This document shows, piece by piece, positions 8,230 through 14,165 of a stretch of DNA of 16,835 bases. Within the stretch, counting starts at the first letter, position 1. Each line of letters begins with the position of its first letter. The DNA is from CAYOOT01 sp964405665 (GTDB lineage Bacteria > Bdellovibrionota_C > UBA2361 > SZUA-149 > CAZDWZ01), in NCBI GenBank assembly GCA_964405665.1, contig CAYOOT010000060.1:1-16835 (forward strand), read 5' to 3'. Both the position numbers and the translations under genes were made by a program. Under the pieces are notes generated by a model. It made no database searches, was not told where the DNA came from, and saw only the letters and a program-made list of their open reading frames with translations.

Positions 8230-8319
8230 GGAGGGGTGGCCGAGTGGCTTAAGGCAACGGTTTGCTAAACCGTCGTACGGTCAAAAGCTGTACCGGGGGT
8301 TCGAATCCCCCCCCCTCCG
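8230..8319 (+). tRNA. tRNA-Ser(GCT)
   Basis: Acceptor GGAGGGG pairs with CCCCTCC, discriminator G at 8319, and no encoded CCA. The anticodon stem CGGTT/AACCG region holds loop TTGCTAA with GCT at 8264-8266. The long variable arm typical of serine tRNA brings the length to 90 nt. The T-loop is GGTTCGAATCC. It is followed at once by a perfect palindrome (8320-8352). Confidence 0.95.
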
Positions 8320-8352
8320 TTTTTTTAACTCACCTCTGGTGAGTTAAAAAAA
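8320..8352. repeat. 33-nt perfect palindrome directly after tRNA-Ser(GCT)
   Basis: Seven T and AACTCACC (8320-8334) pair with GGTGAGTT and seven A (8338-8352) around TCT, a 15-bp perfect stem. In both directions the T-run precedes the stem, so it is not a standard intrinsic terminator. The stem begins at the base after the tRNA discriminator, so it may be a processing or boundary hairpin. Confidence 0.75.
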
Positions 8353-8353
8353 C

Positions 8354-8444
8354 GCCCTGAGCGAGCGAAGCGAGTCGAAGGGCATTAATATTTATTTGAT
8401 ATTTATGGACCCGTTCGACTCGCTTCGCTCGCTCAGGGTCCATA
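8354..8444. repeat. Inverted pair of GAGCGAGCGAAGCGAG-type repeats
   Basis: GCCCTGAGCGAGCGAAGCGA and its continuation (8354-8383) recur inverted at 8414-8438, a 25-nt exact match, separated by an AT-rich spacer. The right copy is itself embedded in TATGGACCC/GGGTCCATA (8404-8412 with 8436-8444). The GC-rich composition contrasts with the surrounding genome. The core is a type of short intergenic repeat that I recognise from many unrelated bacteria, and its translation gives meaningless reading frames. Confidence 0.8.
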
Positions 8445-8474
8445 AAAAAATTCAGTCTTCGACTGAATTTTTTT
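8444..8474. terminator. Intrinsic terminator between the two serine tRNAs
   Basis: TTCAGTC (8451-8457) pairs with GACTGAA (8461-8467) around TTC, flanked by seven A on the left and seven T on the right, so it can work in both directions. The T-run ends 2 nt before tRNA-Ser(TGA). It would end transcription from tRNA-Ser(GCT). Confidence 0.72.
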
Positions 8475-8476
8475 AT

Positions 8477-8564
8477 GGAGAGGTGGCAGAGTTGGTCTAT
8501 CGCACTGGTCTTGAAAACCAGCGAGCTCTCACGGGCTCCGTGGGTTCGAATCCCACCCTCTCCG
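8477..8564 (+). tRNA. tRNA-Ser(TGA)
   Basis: Acceptor GGAGAGG pairs with CCTCTCC and the discriminator is G at 8564; CCA is not encoded. The anticodon stem CTGGT/ACCAG holds loop CTTGAAA with TGA at 8512-8514. The long variable arm (GAGCTCTCACGGGCTC region) marks a serine tRNA. The T-loop is GGTTCGAATCC. No separate promoter is visible because the terminator ends 2 nt upstream. The discriminator is the first position of element copy 3. Confidence 0.95.
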
Positions 8565-8635
8565 TTCTCCCCTTTTTCGCGCATCCAACTATAAGTAGTA
8601 CTAGAATATATGCAGCGCGCGAAAAAGGGGAGAAT
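8564..8635 (+). repeat. 72-nt hairpin element, copy 3
   Basis: Arms TTCTCCCCTTTTT and AAAAAGGGGAGAA with inner stem CGCGC/GCGCG. The loop contains AACTATAAGTAGTACTAG and then AATATATGCAGC. Position 1 is G, the discriminator of tRNA-Ser(TGA), where most copies have A. The relation to the tRNA has the same geometry and orientation as copy 1 with tRNA-Arg. Confidence 0.9.
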
Positions 8636-8704
8636 GGGCGAGCCAGCCGTTCAAAGTTTAGATTTTTTCAGGAACATCCAGAGCTTTGAAGCAGTAATCT
8701 AGAT

Positions 8705-9478
8705 CTAGGGATAGCTTTGTCCAACCGGTCTGATTGAAAGATCATGGACGTGGACATGGGCTGGTTGGCTTACGGCAAAACAGATTCCTCTGGAAATATC
8801 TTCTGGTCCGATTAATTTACCGCCGCACGTTTCACTTGCAACTTTTTTATAAAAATCATCGCCATATTTTGCAACTTGATGAAATTCAGTTTCTACTATT
8901 CCTGGTTCCATTAAAGTTACTCTGATTCCTTTTGCACCTAGTTCCCGACGCAAGCCTTCAGCTGCCGCATTAACAGCAAATTTGGTCGCACTATAAACTC
9001 CCGGGATAACATTTCTGCCCACACAGGAACCAATGACAACGATATCTAAAGGTTTTTCCAATGGAGTTTTAATACCTTCCAACATTACAGTTCCTGCTTT
9101 ACGCATTAATTTAAAAGCTCCGGTGATATTCGTGCGAATCATCTCTTCCCATTCTTCGGGATTACTATTAACAATACTTCCCGCTAAACCTTTTCCAGCA
9201 TTAACAACAACTAAATCCGCAGAGCGCCCAAATTTGCTAAGAGCTATTGAAAACATTTTTTCAATTACAGCATCATCTGCCGCATCTCCTGCCACTGCGA
9301 TCACTTGTCCTTCGCCTTTATTGTTCAGTTCTTTTTCCAAGGAATCCAATTTTTCTTGGCGTCTGGCATTGGCAATAACTTTCACTCCGCAACTAACAAG
9401 ATCTCTAACTACAGCTTGACCAATCCCGGCACTGGCACCTGTTACAATGGCAATACGATTTTTTAAAGTATTTAACAT
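8705..9478 (-). CDS. Short-chain dehydrogenase/reductase
   Basis: Classical SDR of 257 aa, a cytoplasmic NAD(P)-dependent oxidoreductase whose substrate cannot be told from sequence. The Rossmann nucleotide motif is TGASAGIG (13-20). NAG is at 93-95, the structural Asn117 is present, and the catalytic Ser151, Tyr162 and Lys166 are in VIGSCVG and YSATK. ANARR at 36-40, after the second strand, suggests NADP preference. The segment PVGQSYP at the C terminus is short and complete. GGAGGA lies just 2 nt before the ATG, an unusually tight spacing, and element copy 4 begins directly beyond it. In the same direction upstream is the YyaL-type gene, so the two may be co-transcribed across the element. 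Fatty-acid reductase FabG is not favoured, because the gene lacks fab neighbours. Confidence 0.9.
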   Translation of the reverse strand: MLNTLKNRIAIVTGASAGIGQAVVRDLVSCGVKVIANARRQEKLDSLEKELNNKGEGQVIAVAGDAADDAVIEKMFSIALSKFGRSADLVVVNAGKGLAGSIVNSNPEEWEEMIRTNITGAFKLMRKAGTVMLEGIKTPLEKPLDIVVIGSCVGRNVIPGVYSATKFAVNAAAEGLRRELGAKGIRVTLMEPGIVETEFHQVAKYGDDFYKKVASETCGGKLIGPEDISRGICFAVSQPAHVHVHDLSIRPVGQSYP

Positions 9479-9486
9479 AATCCTCC

Positions 9487-9558
9487 ATTCTCCCCTTTTT
9501 TGCGCATAAAACTATAAGTAGTACTAAGATATATGCAGCGCGCAAAAAAGGGGAGAAT
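9487..9558 (+). repeat. 72-nt hairpin element, copy 4
   Basis: Outer arms ATTCTCCCCTTTTT/AAAAAGGGGAGAAT are identical to the other copies, with inner stem TGCGC/GCGCA. The C to T change on one side is matched by G to A on the other relative to copy 3. The loop is close to copy 3. It lies between the 3' end of the YyaL-type gene and the ribosome-binding site of the SDR gene. Confidence 0.9.
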
Positions 9559-9593
9559 AGCATTCTTTTTTTAAAATGTGAAGTCAGCCAACA

Positions 9594-11573
9594 CTAACTA
9601 ACAAGCGTATTCGTCGGACTCTGGCAACTGCCATATTGGCAAGAATAAAATGTAGTTTTATTGTTCAACAACTTCTTCTCGGCAAAATGTTTTTGCAAAT
9701 TTTTATTATCCTTTCCTTTCGCACTTCTTAATAAAATTTGATAAGGTCGAAATTCTTTGGATAATTCTTTTAAATTCTGAACAAGCTCGGAATCATTTTC
9801 TGCCTCAACAACCACAAGCTGGTTTGATTTTTTCAGATAATAATCATTGGCCATTAACGCAAAAGCAAAAGCATTAGGATATTGATTGAAAGCTGCGGCG
9901 AAAGAAGAAAGTAATTTCAAAAAGTTTTCTTCATATTTGCTTTCCAGAGTAAAGTCTCTAAGCTTTATTAGATTTAATGCTGAAACTCCATTGCCCGAGG
10001 GCTCCGCTCCGTCATGATATTGTTTCTTTCTGAGAATTAAATTTTTATCTGAGGCCAAACTTTCAAAATAGCCGGCATCTTTTTCATCCCAAAAAAGATT
10101 ATCTTGCTGTTCTTGCAATTCAATCGCCCAATCCAGCCAGGAATAATCAAAACTAACTTCAGTTAAATTCAATAAACCATAAATTAAAAAAGCATAATCA
10201 TCCAAAAGACCTTCTTGCTTGATATCCCCCTCACAATAGCGATGATACAAAACATTCTTCTTATATAAATTATTCTTAATGAAATCAGCGCATTTAATGG
10301 CCGCTTCCAGATAAACACTCTCTCCCAACACTTGATAGCCTTTTGCTAAAGAAGCAATGATCAACCCGTTCCAGGAAGTTAAGACCTTATTATCCAAATG
10401 CGGTCGTTTTCTCTTATTTCTATATTCAAGTAATTTTTGTTGGGCACTTTCAAGCAACTTGGATTTTTTTATAGACCAATCATAAGATTCCTGAAGATTT
10501 AAAATATTTTCTTTATTATGAAAATTACCTAAAGTTGTTACTCCATAAACTTTCTTGATCTCTACTAATTCTTCTTCCGTTAAGCAGGAAACAACTTCCT
10601 GTTGTTTCCAAACGTAGAACTCTCCTTCCTTGCCCGGATCTCCGGCATCTTCGGCCGAATAAATTCCACCTTGAGAATCCGCTAAATCTCTTAAAACGTA
10701 ATTTAATGTTTCTCTGGCCACAGCGGCAAACATTTCATTTTTTGTTACTTGAAATGCTTCAAGATAAGTAAAACTTAATAAAGCATTATCATAAAGCATC
10801 TTTTCAAAATGAGGAGCAAGCCAATGCTTGTCTGTAGAATAACGATGAAAACCTCCTCCCAAATGATCGAAGATTCCTCCGCGAGCCATTTTTTCCAAAG
10901 TATTATTAATAATTTCTAAAACCTGCTGATCTTTAGAATGCTGATAATAACGAAGTAAATACATTAAACTAAAACTGGCTGGAAATTTTGGAGCAATCCC
11001 GAAACCACCATCTTCATGGTCATAACTTTTTTTAAAATTATCTGTTGCTGTAAAAAAAATTTCCGGAGAAATTTTTTCTCCGCCCGAAAAATTTTGAGTT
11101 TGTTTTAATTCTAAAAATAATTCATTGGCAGTTTGTTCTACAGAGGCACGATGCTGTTTCCAGGCTTGGGCAATTTGACTGGCAATATCAATAAATTGTT
11201 CTTTTTTAAAATAAGTTCCTCCGAAAAAGGCTTTAAGTTCCGGAGTTAAAAATACATTAAGAGGCCAACCGCCTTGGCCGGTTAGACGCATTAAAACATC
11301 CATATAGATGCCATCAACATCAGGACGTTCTTCTCGATCGAGCTTAATACAAACAAACTCCCGATTTAAGACTAAGGCAACATCGGGATTTTCAAAACTT
11401 TCTTTTTCCATCACATGACACCAGTAACAAGTGGAATAGCCGATGGATAAAAGAATGGGTTTATTTTCTATTCTACTTTTTTCAAAAGCTTCTTCCGACC
11501 AAGCAAACCAATTAACAGGATTGTTTTGATGCTGCTTGAGGTAAGGACTTTTTTCTTGAGAAAGATTGTTCAT
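9594..11573 (-). CDS. Cytoplasmic YyaL-type thioredoxin domain protein (DUF255)
   Basis: 659-aa protein of the YyaL/spermatogenesis-associated protein 20 family. The N-terminal thioredoxin-like domain contains NPVNWFAW (18-25), CYWC (49-52) in STCYWCHVMEKESF, and LDREERPDVD and TGQGGWPLNVFLTP, all hallmarks of the family. The rest is the alpha-helical toroid region, with GGGFHRYSTD, PHFEKMLYDNA and YSAEDAG. There is no signal peptide. An in-frame ATG 21 nt upstream lies inside element copy 5. The start at 11573 is preferred because it has GGGGAG at a 5-nt spacing and matches family N termini (NLSQEKSPYL-QH--NPV). Biochemical activity is not established for the family to my knowledge. It is a paralogue of the exported protein at 4589-6355. 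Confidence 0.92.
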   Translation of the reverse strand: MNNLSQEKSPYLKQHQNNPVNWFAWSEEAFEKSRIENKPILLSIGYSTCYWCHVMEKESFENPDVALVLNREFVCIKLDREERPDVDGIYMDVLMRLTGQGGWPLNVFLTPELKAFFGGTYFKKEQFIDIASQIAQAWKQHRASVEQTANELFLELKQTQNFSGGEKISPEIFFTATDNFKKSYDHEDGGFGIAPKFPASFSLMYLLRYYQHSKDQQVLEIINNTLEKMARGGIFDHLGGGFHRYSTDKHWLAPHFEKMLYDNALLSFTYLEAFQVTKNEMFAAVARETLNYVLRDLADSQGGIYSAEDAGDPGKEGEFYVWKQQEVVSCLTEEELVEIKKVYGVTTLGNFHNKENILNLQESYDWSIKKSKLLESAQQKLLEYRNKRKRPHLDNKVLTSWNGLIIASLAKGYQVLGESVYLEAAIKCADFIKNNLYKKNVLYHRYCEGDIKQEGLLDDYAFLIYGLLNLTEVSFDYSWLDWAIELQEQQDNLFWDEKDAGYFESLASDKNLILRKKQYHDGAEPSGNGVSALNLIKLRDFTLESKYEENFLKLLSSFAAAFNQYPNAFAFALMANDYYLKKSNQLVVVEAENDSELVQNLKELSKEFRPYQILLRSAKGKDNKNLQKHFAEKKLLNNKTTFYSCQYGSCQSPTNTLVS

Positions 11574-11575
11574 GA

Positions 11576-11647
11576 ATTCTCCCCTTTTTCCCACGCTGCA
11601 TATATTCTAGTACTAAAATCTTCCCAATGTGGGAAAAAGGGGAGAAG
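11576..11647 (-). repeat. 72-nt hairpin element, copy 5 (divergent inner stem)
   Basis: Outer arms are conserved, with the terminal base changed to give no end pair. The inner stem is CCCAC/GTGGG, differing from copies 1 and 3 but fully complementary. The loop keeps TAGTACTAG and ATATATGCAGC. It fills 72 of the 79 nt between the ppiase stop and the YyaL-type start. Confidence 0.88.
11579..11584 (-). promoter_or_regulatory. Ribosome-binding site inside element copy 5
   Basis: GGGGAG in the element's right arm stands 5 nt before the ATG at 11571-11573, a good Shine-Dalgarno position. The same bases would be locked in the element's hairpin if it folds in RNA, so folding could reduce translation. 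Confidence 0.5.
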
Positions 11648-11652
11648 AGAAT

Positions 11653-12291
11653 TTACTGCACCACTTCAATCTTCACCGATTCAATCATTTGCGGTGTCAG
11701 AGGCTTATCACTAGGATCGGTGTCGGTAGTCGCTATTTTATCAATCACATCGAAACCTTCGTAAACTTGACCAAAAACCGTATAGCCGTCAGCTGGCCCG
11801 GCACCTGTTTTGTGATCAAGAAAATGTGCTCCTTTCTGAGGATGCACGATGTAAAACTGTGAACCAATACTATTAGGCATCGAAGTCTTTGCCCAAGAAA
11901 GTGCACCACGGATGTGAGTTAATTCAGGAACATATTCATCTCCAATATTCGTACCAGGTCCTTTAGAAGCATAACCACCTGTACCATTCTTATTTGTAAA
12001 ATCTCCACCTTGAATCATAAAGTCATGAATCACTCTATGAAAGGGAACATTTGTATATTTTCCTTGTTTAGCTAATTCAATAAAATTATTGGCAGCTGTG
12101 GGCACTAATGAAGTAAAAATTATCGCTTTCATTTCTCCCTGATTAGTTTTGATTATGGCAATAGTATCCCCTTTTTTAGGTTTATCGGTTTGTACCACTT
12201 TGGCTCCTCCCTTATTTGTCTCTGCTGAATATGCAGAATTATTTGTTAAAATTGCTAAAGCTATAAATGTTATCAATATTATTTTTTTCAT
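11653..12291 (-). CDS. Exported cyclophilin-type peptidyl-prolyl isomerase
   Basis: 212-aa cyclophilin that should catalyse proline cis-trans isomerisation in folding proteins outside the cytoplasm. Residues 1-23 (MKK, then a hydrophobic stretch to AYSA) form a signal peptide with likely cleavage before Glu24; no lipobox Cys. The isomerase core shows FHRVIHDFMIQGGD, with catalytic Arg86 and Gln94, then RGALSWAK and MPNSIGSQFYIV (138-149). The Trp of human cyclophilin A is replaced by His in HFLDHKTGAG, common in bacterial forms. The family is PpiA/PpiB-like. AGGA lies 11 nt before the start. The next gene in the same direction begins 79 nt beyond its stop, across element copy 5. Confidence 0.92.
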   Translation of the reverse strand: MKKIILITFIALAILTNNSAYSAETNKGGAKVVQTDKPKKGDTIAIIKTNQGEMKAIIFTSLVPTAANNFIELAKQGKYTNVPFHRVIHDFMIQGGDFTNKNGTGGYASKGPGTNIGDEYVPELTHIRGALSWAKTSMPNSIGSQFYIVHPQKGAHFLDHKTGAGPADGYTVFGQVYEGFDVIDKIATTDTDPSDKPLTPQMIESVKIEVVQ

Positions 12292-12386
12292 TATTATTAA
12301 TGTCCTACATTCTGAAATTGAAAAGATCCTATTACCCAGGCTCCAAAGGTTATAAAGCTTTTTCTAAAAGCTATATCTCTAGTATC

Positions 12387-12415
12387 CGGACATAACTTTT
12401 GAAAAATGCTATAAA
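12387..12415 (+). promoter_or_regulatory. Candidate extended -10 promoter for the pseudopilin operon
   Basis: CGGACA (12387-12392) and TATAAA (12410-12415) are 17 nt apart, and TG at 12407-12408 gives an extended -10 (TGC TATAAA). Initiation near 12422 would leave a leader of about 113 nt before the ATG at 12536. The other part of 12292-12535, toward the cyclophilin gene, shows only a small hairpin at 12356-12372 and no clear promoter. Confidence 0.45.
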
Positions 12416-12535
12416 TTAAAGAGTTCTTATCGAAAATAGAAAGAATCTTCAAGTCCAATAATAATACATTTTTCTCCTGCTCTTTTGAGAATCTCCTCTC
12501 CAAATAACGATAATATCAATCAAACAGAGGAAAAA

Positions 12536-12976
12536 ATGAACAAAGGCTATTCTTATATTGAATTATTAATATTTTTTCTAATCAGCGGTATTTGTTTTAA
12601 TTACCTCGATTTCAAAAGTCTGGCTCAAACTTCACTTCGACAGAGCAGCAAAGATTTAAGTTTAATCTTACAACAAACAGCTTTAGAAACCATCGCCAGT
12701 AAACAAAAAAAGCAATTATTTTATCAAAAGCAAACAAAACGCTTTTTTAAAATTACTGAATTGGAAAATTCAATTATTACAAAAAAAATTTATCAGCTTC
12801 CTTCCTCCATCGATATTGAAGATTTTAACTTCGGAAATATTAAAAACAAAGATTACGAAATCAATTTCTATCCGGCAGGCAGCTGCAGTCCGGGAACGAT
12901 GATGCTAAGCCAAGGAAAAAAACGCTGCACGATCAAACAAAGTTTAAGAGGATTAATAACATTAATTTGTAACTAA
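12536..12976 (+). CDS. Prepilin-like protein, GspH/FimT position
   Basis: 146-aa protein with a short basic leader and class III prepilin signal: MNKG then YSYIELLIFFLISG, with cleavage expected after Gly4 and Glu at mature position 5. The hydrophobic helix that follows would pack in a pilus or pseudopilus core. The C-terminal domain carries CSPGT, KKRC and a terminal LICN, so a disulfide is possible. I chose the ATG at 12536 because AGAGG lies 5 nt before it and the leader length fits; an ATG 51 nt upstream would add a polar extension unsuitable for a prepilin. First of four consecutive prepilin-like genes; the order points to GspH/FimT, though sequence identity is not clear by eye. Confidence 0.8.
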   Translation: MNKGYSYIELLIFFLISGICFNYLDFKSLAQTSLRQSSKDLSLILQQTALETIASKQKKQLFYQKQTKRFFKITELENSIITKKIYQLPSSIDIEDFNFGNIKNKDYEINFYPAGSCSPGTMMLSQGKKRCTIKQSLRGLITLICN

Positions 12977-12985
12977 TTTGCACCG

Positions 12986-13279
12986 ATGAAAGGATTTTCA
13001 ATCATTGAAATTTTATTTTCACTTTTATTTTTGGGGGTAATTCTGCATTTGAGCCAGGTCATTTTCTTTCAAACAAATAAATATAATCAAGCCGCTAGAC
13101 AGCTAAATATTCTGGACAATCTGTCCGCTCAAATTAATTTAAGTAATGATGAACAAAATCTGGAAACACCCTTTTCCATCCCTTGCAAAGAATTAAATCA
13201 AAATCCATTTTCCGCTTATAATTTTTTTATTTGTAAAAGAGAAAATAGAGAATTGTTTTTATGGAAAAAGAAATGGTAA
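12986..13279 (+). CDS. Prepilin-like protein, GspI/PilV position
   Basis: 97-aa protein starting MKGFSIIEILFSLLFLGVIL. Cleavage after Gly3 leaves Phe at +1 and Glu at +5, the ideal prepilin peptidase substrate. The hydrophobic helix is followed by a short domain with two cysteines (in SIPCKEL and FICKREN). It is small even for GspI-like minor pseudopilins. No good Shine-Dalgarno is visible; it starts 9 nt after the previous stop, so translation probably depends on coupling. The 3' end overlaps the next gene by 19 nt. Confidence 0.78.
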   Translation: MKGFSIIEILFSLLFLGVILHLSQVIFFQTNKYNQAARQLNILDNLSAQINLSNDEQNLETPFSIPCKELNQNPFSAYNFFICKRENRELFLWKKKW

Positions 13280-14163
13280 TTCAAAAACAAAATGGTTCCA
13301 GCCTGCTGGAAATTATTTTTTGTTTGCTTCTCAGCACCATCATCTCCCTGGCCGGCTTTAATATCCTGCGTAATCATCTTTATTTAAAGAAGATTATTGA
13401 GCAAGATAAAGAAGCTAGAGGCAAAGCCGCTTTTTTCTTTCAACTTTTGGAAAATTACTTTCAACAGACTAAAATCTTATATAATATTCAAGGACAAAAA
13501 ATTCACCGGCAATCAAAAATTTTAGACCAAAATAACAATCCTCTTGCTATCGGAAAATCCAGTCCGAAAATTAGGATTAATTCTCAGGCCGATGCGATTT
13601 CTTTTTTAATCTTAAATACGGACGCGGCATTAGAAAATACCAATATTAATCAGCAACAAGAAAAGTTGGAACTCTGTCTTGCTAATCCTCATTTTGATGA
13701 GAATAAAAAACGAGAACTTAATGACTACGATTATTTTTATGCACTTTATCTTGATGCCCAAACAGAAGTAAAAGGTAAAATAAAAAAGATCAATAAAAAA
13801 TCAGAAGATTGCCCAGATAATTATCTTTACAATTTTGAACTTAACAATTTCCCCCGGTCTGTTTTTAGCGATAAAAATCCTCTCGGCACTCCCTTAATGG
13901 TTTTTCCCATTGAAGAAAGTTTCACTTTTTATCTGGACAATAACAAAACTTTAAGGAGATTTTCCGTTCTAACTGGAGAAAATCAACCATTATTGACGAA
14001 AATATCCTCCTTGAAAATAGCTTCTAAAGTTGAAGAAGAGATAAATAAAATTACAATTTTCCTTGTTCTGGAACAAGGAAATCCGCAAGAAACTATTGAG
14101 CTAAGTAAAGAATTTTCTTTTATTGAAAAGCCCAACGGCAGCTACTATGATTTGGTCCTCTAG
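13261..14163 (+). CDS. Prepilin-like protein, GspJ/PilW position
   Basis: 300-aa protein with N terminus MEKEMVIQKQNG followed by SSLLEIIFCLLLSTII. Cleavage after Gly12 puts Ser at +1 and Glu at +5. The length and the position after the small GspI-like gene fit GspJ/PilW, the largest type of minor pseudopilin besides K. The soluble domain has paired cysteines (in ELCLANP and EDCPDNYL). An alternative start is the ATG at 13273, which gives a shorter leader and less overlap with the previous gene; neither has a strong ribosome-binding site. No specific homologue is recognised. Confidence 0.78.
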   Translation: MEKEMVIQKQNGSSLLEIIFCLLLSTIISLAGFNILRNHLYLKKIIEQDKEARGKAAFFFQLLENYFQQTKILYNIQGQKIHRQSKILDQNNNPLAIGKSSPKIRINSQADAISFLILNTDAALENTNINQQQEKLELCLANPHFDENKKRELNDYDYFYALYLDAQTEVKGKIKKINKKSEDCPDNYLYNFELNNFPRSVFSDKNPLGTPLMVFPIEESFTFYLDNNKTLRRFSVLTGENQPLLTKISSLKIASKVEEEINKITIFLVLEQGNPQETIELSKEFSFIEKPNGSYYDLVL

Positions 14164-14165
14164 TA

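Noticed and set aside
8320..8352. Intrinsic terminator at the palindrome after tRNA-Ser(GCT)
   Set aside because: The T-run is on the 5' side of the stem in either direction, so no U-tract follows the hairpin. The structure at 8444-8474 fits a terminator better.
8330..8689. Frames on both strands across tRNA-Ser(TGA) and the GC-rich repeats
   Set aside because: EGGIRTHGARESSLVFKT is the antisense translation of the tRNA, and DPFDSLRSLR comes from the repeat. Neither is a gene.
7849..11647. 72-nt elements as intrinsic terminators
   Set aside because: After the 3' arm there is no T-run in either direction; the T-run is within the stem, paired with A.
7849..11647. CRISPR array or tandem repeats
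   Set aside because: The copies are palindromic, spaced at irregular distances of 0.2 to 2 kb, and the intervals contain genes.
7849..11647. Integron attC sites
   Set aside because: The hairpin layout is similar, but the required GTTRRRY and RYYYAAC boxes are absent and no integrase is in the window. Kept only as an analogy.
8134..12376. Shared TTTCTAAAAGCTATA near 8135 and 12362
   Set aside because: A 15-nt AT-rich match in two intergenic regions can arise by chance, and no more similarity surrounds it.
12297..12503. Minus-strand 68-codon frame just upstream of the cyclophilin gene
   Set aside because: It needs a TTG start, has no recognisable motif, and overlaps the candidate promoter of the pseudopilin operon. 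It ends 5 nt before the cyclophilin start, so a leader gene is not fully excluded.
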